From Kitagawia praeruptora (Eukaryota; Streptophyta; Magnoliopsida; Apiales; Apiaceae): a stretch of DNA of 64,000 nt. Below, in pieces: positions 43,973-53,600 of this stretch (positions are counted from its first letter, which is position 1; every line of letters starts with the position of its first letter). Where the stretch lies: NCBI GenBank assembly GCA_037693485.1, contig CM075350.1:64832001-64896000 (forward strand). The letters run 5' to 3'. Below the pieces are notes generated by a model, which was not told the DNA's origin, did not search any database, and saw nothing but the letters and a program-made list of their open reading frames with translations. The translations under genes were made by a program, and so were the position numbers.

Positions 43973-44078
43973 CGGGAATTTATAGTCAGATTAAGTAGAT
44001 AATCTGTGGTAAATTACTAATTTTAAATGAATTTTCATACAACTGATAAACAGTTCTCCACGAGGGGTTCAGAAGTAC

Positions 44079-44135
44079 CTTGTATGTTTCATAAGAAAAC
44101 AATTGGACAGTACTATAAGGAATGATCCGTATTAC
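44079..44135 (-). pseudogene. Captured exon: thylakoid/mitochondrial carrier-like
   Basis: A 57-bp, 19-codon exon encoding VIRIIPYSTVQLFSYETYK between a TTTTTATAG acceptor and an AAG|GTACTT donor. This is a characteristic segment of plant nucleotide carriers of the mitochondrial carrier family. It is phase 0 at both ends, so it could be joined in frame to the L19-like exon upstream. Confidence 0.65.
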
Positions 44136-44321
44136 CTATAAAAATTAAAATAAACTTAAAACCAAGCAAAAATTAACACTTGTTAACCATAACTTTTGCA
44201 CGTACAACACTAAAATTATACCATAGACCGCAAGGATGATGATGCAAATATTAATAACAAGAACTTTCCAAAATAGATTTGTTAATAAAGAGAAAAATCC
44301 CTATTTAAGTACTTGACATAC

Positions 44322-44408
44322 CACTTTAAGCTGGATTATATAACCAGGCTTTATATAAGGTATCTCCCTTTGTGCTCTTACTTCCCCAACTGTTTCCTTG
44401 TCAAGAAT
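44322..44408 (-). pseudogene. Captured exon: organellar ribosomal protein L19-like
   Basis: An 87-bp, 29-codon exon with a GTTGCAG acceptor and GTG|GTATGT donor. It encodes ILDKETVGEV and REIPYIKPGYIIQLKV, which fits the start of the bL19 fold (IPxxKPGxxxxLKV) of the plant mitochondrial L19. The following L19 exon (ENKRRV type) is not found. The downstream intron instead joins carrier-like sequence, so two genes are fused within an intron. Confidence 0.6.
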
Positions 44409-44630
44409 CTGCAACATATAAATAAGCATCATTTGCAGATTACAAAAAGTAAACATCTACATTTCGAAAAGTACATATGTCGAACTAAAACCAAGTACAA
44501 CAAAAATTCATGTCTTCATGATGTCCCTGGCTGTTTTATCTAGTCTCTTAAATTTGATGCGGGGAGAAATTTCAGTGTCAGTAGTAGAAGCATGTCGTGA
44601 AACTGAACCACTTGAACTGCTTGTTGTTAT

Positions 44631-44635
44631 GCACC
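44631..44635. repeat. Target-site duplication, left of element E (GCACC)
   Basis: GCACC precedes TGTTACAACC and matches 49565-49569. Confidence 0.9.
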
Positions 44636-45053
44636 TGTTACAACCAGTTTCCGTCAGCGTATCCGTTCGGTCGGACCTGCAAGTGAAGAAGAATGCGAGG
44701 GCGTTGCCCCCCGATTCACCTCCGGTGTGAGAATAAGTTAACTGGTTTTTGATGAGTAATTTTGAACGTAGAGAGTTTGTGTTGTGTGTAAAATGTGTAT
44801 ATGTGATTGAATGAATGATCTCAAACCTCTGTTAACCTTTTATCCTCTGTTCTGGCAGCTATCGGAGAGTGAGGCGAGTGGAGAACGTGTCCCACGTTCC
44901 CACGTTTCCAGGGATATACAACTGAATGGACCGTTGCAAATAACTGGGCCGAATGATATGGGCCTTCACCAGTCTGGAGACTCTCCAAACCAATACTCCT
45001 CATTCGGTGACTGGGCCTTTGGTCCAGCCCAGTAAGAAGTTGGGCCTCTAACA
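44636..45053 (-). repeat. Element E 3' LTR
   Basis: 418 bp, TGTTACAACCAG to GGGCCTCTAACA in plus orientation. It contains a GATAAAAG box on the element strand. Confidence 0.9.
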
Positions 45054-45499
45054 TGTCCCTAGGCTTCGTTCGGAATTATCCTCAGGACGAAGGCTAAAGC
45101 CCAAGCCCATCTTCGGAATTCTGTCTTCGTACGTGTCCTTCGGATAAGAATGGCGATGGACAAGGCTGAGACGTCTCCTGGGAAGATGTGTCCCTTTATG
45201 GCTGACAGCTGTCTGTCCTCGAGATATACGCCTCAATCCCAGCCGTTGAATTTGAAACGACCACTGTCCAAACGTCGCGTCTCCTCTACTTTAATTCCAC
45301 AGTTTCTTTCTTTCTTTCTCTTACGCACATATCATTTCTTTAATATTCAAAGCAAAAACCTCCTCCCGAGATATTTCAACAGCAATTGGGAGCGTCGTTT
45401 CGTCACCGGAGACCCCCAAATCGCCGATTCCAGTCGACGTTCACGTCCAAGAAGTCTATCCCCACGAACTCGATCTTATCAGAGATCTCAAACAAACCA
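45054..45499 (+). other. Upstream region and 5' leader of the element E antisense gene
   Basis: No coding sequence. It leads into a donor at 45500 (CCA|GTAAGT). A pyrimidine-rich TTTCTTTC stretch at about 45303 fits a plant leader, but no convincing TATA box was found. Confidence 0.4.
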
Positions 45500-46036
45500 G
45501 TAAGTTCTCATTATTTCTCTTCCTTTTTCGATTAATCGCGCACTTGTATCATTTTCATTCCTGCTTCTGTATATATATCTGCGTTTCGTATCCATACACA
45601 CATGTATGTATTTGTATGTACACATATGCAAAGTTACCTATGCAGTTTATTTTTACCGTTTTGAGTAGAACACGCGCACGTCTTTTCCTTTTAATTTCTG
45701 TTGTGTTGGTCTGGTATAACCCTTTACTTGAATCTTGGGACTTGCTTGGAAGTTGTCTGGGTAGAGACGTCCTTATGTCCCTTTTCCAGGGATTTTGGGT
45801 CTTGTCTGTGAGTTTTCTGGGCAAGAACATCCTTCGGGATCTTCAAGCCTCAAGAACCCTCTTCGGATGGTCCCGATCCCCTTTAGCTTAGGCTCTTTTT
45901 CACTTGTTCTCCCCTGAGGGATTTAGGGTGTCCCCGACCGACCTTGGCCCGCTGTACTCGGAATGTTTTCTTTTTCTATCTCCTTTCTTTGATCTATCCG
46001 AGTACAAGGCTAATGTCTCTTCATTTCCGAATGCAG
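45500..46036 (+). other. Leader intron of the element E antisense gene
   Basis: GTAAGTTCTC donor and CGAATGCAG acceptor, 537 bp. It ends four bases before the ATG. A leader intron in the same place relative to the start codon is present in A and C. Confidence 0.6.
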
Positions 46037-46040
46037 GGAC

Positions 46041-47878
46041 ATGGATCGGTCATCCGAAGGTGCAGGCCCTTCGGCCCCTTCTCCTTTTACTAATGCCACC
46101 CTGTACCCTGTGGCGAATCTTCGGACTGTACTTGACGAAGAAAAACTAACTCCATTCGCCGACACCTATAGCATTCACAAACAACATTGGTTTGTGTACG
46201 CCCCTAGGAGAAAAGAGAGGATTTACGATAACCCTCCCGTTCCCGAAACTTGCGGGGGTGTATGCAAGGGCATCTCTGAAGCTGCTTTCAAATGCGGGTT
46301 TCGGGTGCCGATTCTGCCCATTCTGAAAAAGCTGCTGAAAGAGATGGGTATTGCCTTAGGCCAGCTCGACCCGAATAGCTTCATATATGTGAACGTTTTT
46401 CAAGCTCGTTGTTTGGCTGCCAAGGTTCACCCTCGAACTTCCTTGTTCTGGCATCACTATGACTTTCGCCGTAATTCAAAGAGCTATGGCTTTTATACGA
46501 TCGCCCGCCGCACTAACCGAGCAGATTGGGCCCAGACCAATTCGAACAACAAGGGGTCCCATGACAGATGGTTCTTTCTCTCCGGGCCCAAGATCGCCAA
46601 GTACTCAGTATGGAGGGACGTCGATCCGGCGAAGCAGGTAATCATGCCCTCGCTCCTAGAGTCGGAGAAGCACGACTACAAATTACTTTGCGACCTGGAG
46701 ATGGAAAAAGTTCCTGTATCCCTCAGTCGAGACAAAGATTGGCTGTTCTCCCTCTAGGGTAACGGTAACATTTGCTTTCCTTGTACTTCTGTAAATGTGT
46801 GTACTAGTTTGGCTATTGTAAACATATGTTTCGGTTGGTGTCCGATCACTATTATCACGATTTTAACCTTTGCTTCTCTTGTGTAGTGTCTTCCCGTGAG
46901 GAGCTCGTCGAGAGAAGGCGACAGAAGGCCGCCGAGAAGGAGGCGGCCGCTGCTGCAAAGGCTATTGCTGATAAGGCCAACGCCTCTGTTCCCGATGCCG
47001 ATGACGGGGGAAGGTCAGCCTCCAAGGAAGATAATGTGGTTGGTACGCCACCGGTCACTTCTCCTTCACGGGACTTGGAGATAAGTGAGACTGACCTTGC
47101 CTCCCCGACCGACTCTAGGAAGAGGGTCAGACTGAGTGAGGCAGGGCTGAAGGTGAATGCCCCTCAGTGGGGGGTCTTGGAGACTGACAAGATAATTGTC
47201 CCTGCTCCGCAGTCATCTACTGTCGTCGGTCCCGATCTTTGCTGGGGTCTCATACTGCCGGCCGATAGGCCGACATTTGCTCAGGCGGATGACCTTGAAG
47301 CTTGTACTGAGATGCTGGCTTTGCTCTCCATGGTGAGATCCTTTTTCTTCATGTTGTTATCCATTTTACTTGCCTTCAACATTTAATCCTTTTCCCATGT
47401 ATGTTTTCAGGGTGTTTCATGGTCGGCTATTGTTACCGAGCGGATGGAGGGAATACAGGCTAAGCTGAAGGGGATCGACCGGCTGGAGGTTCGCGCGGTC
47501 AAAGCTGAAGAAAGCCTTCGGACTTCTACCTCTGAGCTAGAAAGGGTAACCGGTCAGGCTAACTCTCTAAAGACCGAGAACGAGGCTTTGAAGGCAAAGC
47601 TGGAGGAGATCGATGTCTTGAAAAAGCGCATCGATTGGAGGAACCAGCAGCTTAAAGTTTCGAGGAAATCCATCCGGAAGCTGAAGATGACCCTCGAACT
47701 TACCGAAGAAAGGTGCTACCAAATGGGTTACGAAGATGTCGTGCTGAAGGCTCATGAATCGGGCTTCGACCACACCAAGCTGCTGGATAACACCATGACG
47801 GATCCAGTCGGTCGAACCGATACAGATGGGCCTTTGGTGGTCTCTTTGGGGGAGGATGAGGAACTTTCTGACTGCTGA
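46041..47878 (+). pseudogene. Antisense gene of element E: PF04195-like domain plus coiled coil, with one nonsense codon
   Basis: Three exons fit: 46041-46758, 46887-47332 and 47411-47878, all GT-AG. Together they keep one frame of 544 codons. The only obstacle is a TAG (46755-46757), the last full codon of exon 1. The split codon G|TG and the phases agree across both introns, so the stop looks like a late mutation. Exon 1 has the PF04195-like core (FRVPILPILKKLL, LDPNSFIY, then WHHYDFR). Exon 2 is Ala/Lys/Glu-rich (EELVERRRQKAAEKE). Exon 3 is a coiled coil (LKTENEALKAKLEEID), followed by GFDHTKLL and an acidic end. Domain order and position match the antisense gene of A and C, with little direct identity. 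Confidence 0.7.
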
Positions 47879-47947
47879 TTTTTTCATACTGTTGTGTTTA
47901 ACTCTGCCTTCGGGCTTTAAATTTGTGCCCTTGGGCTTTTGTAATAT

Positions 47948-49090
47948 TTAACTTTGCCTCCGGGCGTTCCTTCTGTCATATCTGTCATTTTTCTTGTTCT
48001 CCTTGTACCCCCCAATTGATTCCAATTTTCTTCTGATAGCCTCTCCTCTCACATAAATATCATTTAAAGATTTGGGAGGCATATCATAAAGAGAGGATCG
48101 AAGCTTCTTACCTTTAACAAGGTCGAGGCCTGCTGCGAGGAATCCAGCCGCCTTGACTTTGTCCAAGTTGGTAACCATACCGGCTTCTTCTTTGAACCTT
48201 GCTAAGTAGTCACCCAAATCTTCGTTCGGTCCCTGCCTGCAGTGGATCAGGGCTTCCGTATCCTTCTCTCTTCGGCACAAATGTGAGTAGTGCCTCAGGA
48301 ATTTTTTCTTCACTTGTTCATAAGAGCCTATCGACCTAGGTCTTAATGACCTGTACCACATGGATGCATTCCCCTTTAAGTAGGTCTTGAACATCTTGCA
48401 GAGCATCACATCACAGTGCCCCATCCCAGTCATAAGTGATTCATATTTCTCACAGTGGTCTTCGGGGTCACCATTTCCGTTAAATTCGTTCATCTTCGGG
48501 AACTGCCTTCCGGGAGGCGGTCGAAAGTGTTCAACATCCTCGGTCACCACTGGCTCGTGGCTGACCTTTCTCTCTCCAAACATGGCCTTCTCGATCCTTC
48601 GGATGCGATCGTCCGTATGTGGACCCTCCTCCTCCGAATCGGAAGAATAAACTACCCTTGACCGGGTTCTCCTCGAGTTTGATTCAGAGTCCCCTGACTC
48701 ATCTTCATCATTTCTGGTTCTTGGCCTCTTGTCTCTTCGGTCATCCAACCCCGTGTCTTCGGCATCTAGAGCCTCGCGGAGTGCCTTCTCCTGTATCTCG
48801 ATCTCCTCCCTTTGGAGCTTTAGGGCTTCTAGCCTTAAACAGTCAGCCTCCCTCTTTTTGGCCAGACGTTCGGCCTCCCTGCTGCTCTTCTCTTTCTCTA
48901 TTTCTTTCCGTTTCCCCTTGGTCTTTTGTTCCTCTCGCCACTTCATGAGAATCTCCCGTTGCTCTTCGGGAGACGGTATGTCCCCCTCTTCATCAAAAAT
49001 CAAAAGCCTTGGGGTGATGGGAGGAGTGATGTGATTATTTCCGGCCATAGTGCTATCGTCAGCTGTTGGTATCTCGGTTTCATTCGCCAT
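47948..49090 (-). CDS. gag: Gag protein of element E
   Basis: 380 residues from the ATG (MANETE) 54 nt after the PBS. The N-terminal half is highly charged and helical (EEQREILMKWREEQ, AERLAKKREAD), then acidic (DEDESGDSES). The second half is a retrotransposon Gag domain (FNGNGDPEDHCEKYESLM, NASMWYRSL, then FLRHYSHLC). It stops without a zinc knuckle or protease. The frame is intact and ends 69 bp from the end of the convergent antisense gene. The intergenic gap contains repeated CTTCGGGC or CTCCGGGC motifs that may act in 3'-end formation. Confidence 0.85.
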   Translation of the reverse strand: MANETEIPTADDSTMAGNNHITPPITPRLLIFDEEGDIPSPEEQREILMKWREEQKTKGKRKEIEKEKSSREAERLAKKREADCLRLEALKLQREEIEIQEKALREALDAEDTGLDDRRDKRPRTRNDEDESGDSESNSRRTRSRVVYSSDSEEEGPHTDDRIRRIEKAMFGERKVSHEPVVTEDVEHFRPPPGRQFPKMNEFNGNGDPEDHCEKYESLMTGMGHCDVMLCKMFKTYLKGNASMWYRSLRPRSIGSYEQVKKKFLRHYSHLCRREKDTEALIHCRQGPNEDLGDYLARFKEEAGMVTNLDKVKAAGFLAAGLDLVKGKKLRSSLYDMPPKSLNDIYVRGEAIRRKLESIGGYKENKKNDRYDRRNARRQS

Positions 49091-49126
49091 TCTTAACTGT
49101 AAAACTCAACGCAAACGTATCTCTAC

Positions 49127-49144
49127 GTCCCACAGACGGTGCCA
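49127..49144 (-). promoter_or_regulatory. Primer-binding site, element E
   Basis: TGGCACCGTCTGTGGGAC two bases after the 5' LTR, close to the TGGCGCCGTCTGTGGG type common in plant gypsy elements. It differs from the PBS of A, B and C. Confidence 0.8.
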
Positions 49145-49146
49145 AA

Positions 49147-49564
49147 TGTTACAACCAGTTTCCGTCAGTGTATCCGTTCGGTCGGACCTGCAAGTGAAGA
49201 AGAATGCGAGGGCGTTGCCCCCCGATTCACCTCCGGTGTGAGAATAAGTTAACTGGTTTTTGATGAGTAATATTGAACGTAGAGAGTTTGTGTTGTATGT
49301 AAAATGTGTATATGTGATTGAATGAATGATCTCAAACCTCTGTTAACCTTTTATCCTCTGTTCTGGCAGCTATCGGAGAGTGAGGCGAGTGGAGAACGTG
49401 TCCCACGTTCCCATGTTCCCAGGGATATACAGCTGAATGGACAGTTGCAAATAACTGGGCTGAATGATATGGGCCTTCGCCAGTCTGGAGACTCTCCAAA
49501 CCAATACTCCTCATTCGGTGACTGGGCCTTTGGTCCAGCCCAGTAAGAAGTTGGGCCTCTAACA
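49147..49564 (-). repeat. Element E 5' LTR
   Basis: 418 bp with the same termini as 44636-45053 and about ten substitutions. Confidence 0.9.
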
Positions 49565-49569
49565 GCACC
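49565..49569. repeat. Target-site duplication, right of element E (GCACC)
   Basis: GCACC follows CCTCTAACA and matches 44631-44635. Confidence 0.9.
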
Positions 49570-49600
49570 TACTAGCATTGTTTGGTGTCACTGCTGCCAA

Positions 49601-50241
49601 CTGTAAACAACTTAAATTATAAATTTCATATAAGGCTATGACAGCATGAAGTATGATGATTAATGGTAATCATTCGATCAATCTATTTACGAGTTAGATT
49701 GGCAACTAATCACTTTATCAAGTAAATCAGAAAGACATATAGATGACAACTGCAAGAATAAAACAAGTTATCAAGTATCAACTTTGTAATAACCCAGTCC
49801 AAAATCTACTCTAACAATTAGCTTTCCCATAATTGTCATACTCTAACAATTATGACATAGGTAACAAAGGTGAACTACTGGATAGGAAATTATACGAATC
49901 AAGATTGCCTAATCTGTTGGCCTACATAATCACTGGATATTGGCGAGTGATTGATCTTAAGAAACCAGGGAGAAGGCTAAGAGTATTTAAAGAAAAAACA
50001 AAGAAATACGAAGTAGAGGACAAGTACAAGTAGATTAACTTTTCAAAAGTAGAGTTCAAGAGTCTACTGTCAACATTATTGAACTTTAAGGATTGATGTC
50101 ATCTTTTCCTTACCCATAGTGAATAACTAGGAGCTACAAAACAGAAAATGAAAATAGTTAGTCACAAACTCACCAATTAATAATATCATAAAGAACACAA
50201 CAATATTTGAAAATATCAATATACGTAAAGCAGTCTGCTTC
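49601..50241 (-). other. Intron-like sequence upstream of the L19-like exon, interrupted by element F
   Basis: On the minus strand it reads as T-rich intron sequence with possible small-exon signals (TTGTTTTGTAG and TTATTCTTGCAG acceptors). A 66-codon plus-strand frame at 49833-50033 was not recognised and may be chance. Confidence 0.4.
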
Positions 50242-50584
50242 TGTAACAGAGTGTCACACATAGGAACTCTGCTACATTTTTATTTATTAATTTATGTAAC
50301 TAGTGGACTGGGCCTTATCTTTAGAATAGGGCTTTCATGTGTTGGACCGTAGTCGTGGGCCAGGCCCAATAGCTGGATGTAACCTATTATTAGGGCGAGA
50401 CGAGAGAGAGGAGGGTGTGGAATGAATTGTATGTTTTCTGTTTAATTTCCTTTCTTCTCGTACTGTAGTTCTGTTACATTTTATCCCCTTTAATTCCAGC
50501 TATTTTCGATTTCGTCTTTAATTATGGCTTTGTTCTTTTAATTTGATCGATTTACTTGTTGTTGATTAGTAGTAGTTGGTTACA
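50242..50584 (+). repeat. Element F 5' LTR
   Basis: Starts TGTAACAGAGTG. I end it at GGTTACA (50584) because the PBS follows within a few bases. The part shared with the 3' LTR stops at 50486. A shorter LTR ending at 50478 (TGTTACA) is possible but would leave the PBS about 110 bp away. Confidence 0.6.
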
Positions 50585-50587
50585 AGT

Positions 50588-50600
50588 AGTATCAGAGCGG
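50588..50600 (+). promoter_or_regulatory. Primer-binding site, element F
   Basis: AGTATCAGAGCGG resembles the TGGTATCAGAGC site complementary to initiator Met tRNA, with one or two mismatches. Confidence 0.6.
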
Positions 50601-50635
50601 TAGGTTCTTGGAAATGCTGCCGCTGGATGGTTAAG

Positions 50636-53600
50636 ATGGCGGAGGGTACTCGATCGAAGATGATGGATGAGAGGTTAGGAGCGCAAGACGTGAAATTAGA
50701 GGAGATGAATGAGGGATTGTCTAAAACAAGGGATGAGTTGAACAATAAGATTGAGGGGCTGGAAGGTAGTATTGCAGAGTTGAAACAAATGCTAATGGGC
50801 ATACAAAATGAGAAGAAGAAAGAAGATGAGGTGGTGATACAGATCGAAGAAGGGACTGGGGTCACCAGGGACAGCCCAGTCATACAAAGGATGGATCCTC
50901 CCAGCAAGGAATCAGGTAACCTTAGTCCCAACTCTCCAGTTAATATCACTACTATACCCCCACACCAATGGACAACTGAGTCGCACAATACACCAGTTCC
51001 TACTACCCACAACTTCACCACTTACACTCTACCCTTATCTACCAGTCAGCAAGGGTTCCACCCTATTAACCCACCAGTTAACTCCTATTCTAACTACACT
51101 ACGTCCCAAGCTCCGCCTATATACTCAAATACCATGACTCCTAACCCTATGGGAGCCCAGAATTACCAGATCTATATGCCTCCCACAACTCAATACAATT
51201 ATTCACCATACAACCCCCCACTTACACACCCAAGTCATGTCCCACCCTTAAATCTTACAACTAGAGCTCGGAACGAGTCACCAAACTTTAATCCTATACC
51301 AAAAATCGAATTCCCCAAGTTTAATGGAGTAGATCCCAAGAGTTGGGTGTTGAAAGCGGAGCAGTACTTCGAGTTTATTCCTATGGAAGATAGTAAGAGA
51401 GTTAAGCTAGCGGGGTTGCATTTTGAGGGGAAGGCTAGCGTATGGTTCAGATATTATCAAGTGGGAAGAACAGTGAATAATTGGAAGAGTTTTCAAGCAG
51501 ATTTGATATTGAAATTTGAATCGTTGGAGAATATAGATGTGCAAGATCAGTTTAACAAGTTAAAGCAATCGGGGACAGTGGCTGACTATGAAGATCGCTT
51601 TGAGGAGTTAAGGGCCATGGTGTTGTCCAAAAATAAGGGGTTTAACGAGGAGTACTTCATTTCAAGTTTTATCAGTGGGCTAAAGGAACACATCAAGGGT
51701 TCTATTAAAATGTTTAGGCCGCAAAGCCTGTATGATGCTATTTTGCTGGCTAAACAGGAAGAAGGTAAAATCAACAAGTGGGGAGGGAGTAATTACATGA
51801 AGACAGGTAATTCGAAGGGTTTTTCTGCTGGTTCTGGTAATGTTAAACCCACCAGCACGACAGTTGAGGTGAAGCCGGTTTATCAAGGGGACAACAAAAG
51901 AAATCGATCTACTCTTAGCAGCAAGGAATTGCTAGATCGACGTGCCAAGGGGCAGTGCTTTCATTGTGACGATTTGTATCATCCTGGAAAAGAATGTAAA
52001 ACGAAGCTCTATATGATGCTTGGGGAAGTAGAAGAAATGGATAATGAAGACACTGTTGACGTTGATAAGGTGCTCCATGAAATGGAGGTGATGTTGAAGG
52101 ATGAAGGGGCACCAGGGGAGATCTCTCTCAATGCTTTAGCTGGGAATCAGTCACTAAGTACTATACGGATGCAGGGTAAGGTGAAGAACAGGATGGTAAA
52201 CATACTCATCGACAGTGGGTCGACCCACAGTTTCATAGACCAGGTACTTGTGAAACAGTTGAAGCTCACTGCTGAAGTCATTCCACCACTTTCAGTGACA
52301 GTTGCAAATGGGAGCATAATGGTGATTGATACAGCTTGCAAAGCACTGAAATATTCAATTCAAGGGCATGAATTCTGCACAGACCTGAGGCTTTATCCGC
52401 TGGGTAGATCTGATATAATTTTGGGGGTAGATTGGCTGAAACATGTGAATCCAGTTACGTTTGATTTTAATGCATACAAAATAAGTATCGACAGAAATGG
52501 AGAAAAGGTGGAGTTGCAGGGCAAGCTTCCCAGTGGGGATATAAAGGCTATCAGTAGCAAAAATCTCCACAAGATGTTTAAGAATAGCAAAAAGACACCC
52601 CAGGGATATATCTGCTTAATGACAGGATCCTCGAACTCTCAGGAAGGCCCAGAAGAGAGTATGGCTGCTCCCTTACAGCAACTAATAGAGGGGTACAAAG
52701 ACATATTTGAAGAACCAAAGGGCTTACCCCCAGTGAGGGCGTATGATCATCACATCCCCTTATTGGAGGGTACGCAACCCATTAATCAACGTAGCTATCG
52801 AGTTCCCTATGTACAGAAAGCAGAAGTGGAAAGACAGGTGAAGGAATTGTTGCAAACAGGGGTTATTCGAGAGAGTACAAGCCCATTTGCATCCCCAGTA
52901 ATCCTCGTGAAAAAGAAGGACGGGACCTGGCGTATGTGCGTGGACTATCGCAAATTAAACGAAGCTACTGTCAAAAACAAGTACCCGATACCAATTATTG
53001 ACGAGCTTCTTGACGAGTTGAACGGGGCTCGTTGGTTCACTAAGCTAGACCTCCGTTCAGGGTACCACCAAATAAGAGTGGCAGAGGAGGACATTTTTAA
53101 GACTGCTTTTCGTACACATCAGGGGCTCTACGAATTCAAGGTGATGCCCTTCGGGCTAACAAACGCACCAGCTAGCTTCCAGAGTTTGATGAACTCAGTA
53201 TTCCAGGAATAGTTGAGGAAGAATGTCTTGGTTTTCTTCGACGATATTCTGATCTACAGTGGCAGTTTGGAAGACCATCTGCAACACTTGCAAGTCGTGC
53301 TGGATAAAATGAGAAAACACCAAATGTATGCTAAAAGGAGCAAGTGCACATTTGGTCAGCACCAACTTGAATACCTGGGGCACATCATTTCAAGTGAAGG
53401 GGTGTCAACGGACCCGTCGAAAATTAAGGTGATGCAGGAATGGCCAACTCCCAATAATGTTAAGCAGCTTCGTGGTTTCCTAGGGTTAACGGGGTATTAC
53501 AGAAGGTTTGTACGCAACTATGGGCTAATCAGTCGTCCCCTAACCAGGCTGCTAAAGAAAGGGTCCTACACCTGGAATTCAGAAGCTGAGGCTGTATTCC

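Larger units (their letters stand above)
44636..49564 (-). mobile_element. Element E: non-autonomous Tat-like retrotransposon, gag plus antisense gene, no pol (4,929 bp)
   Basis: 418-bp LTRs (49147-49564 as 5' LTR, 44636-45053 as 3' LTR) flank a PBS, a minus-strand gag and a plus-strand multi-exon antisense gene. TSD GCACC lies at 44631-44635 and 49565-49569. No protease, RT, RNase H or integrase sequence is present. About ten LTR mismatches over 418 bp make it older than A and C. It would need proteins from a complete relative to move. Confidence 0.9.
44514..49600 (-). pseudogene. L19-like exon split by element E
   Basis: The exon is 49565-49600 plus 44514-44630 once element E and one TSD copy are removed. 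It is 153 bp, 51 codons, open throughout, running from LAAVTPNNASRC to SPRIKFKRLDKTARDIMK. The upstream acceptor TTGTTTACAG is good. The expected donor after ATGAAG is absent (ACATGAAT follows), so the fragment cannot splice normally. The SPRIKFKRLDKTA motif followed by ILDKE in the next exon is the pattern I recall for plant mitochondrial L19. Confidence 0.55.

Noticed and set aside
44636..45053. E LTRs as a separate TRIM pair
   Set aside because: They bound a single element with a matched TSD, PBS and an internal gag, so they are its LTRs.
49833..50033. 66-codon plus-strand frame
   Set aside because: No recognisable motif, and it lies in intron-like sequence of a captured minus-strand gene.
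50242..50478. Shorter 237-bp LTR for element F
   Set aside because: It ends in CA but would leave the PBS about 110 bp downstream. The 343-bp version places the PBS next to the LTR, though this remains open.
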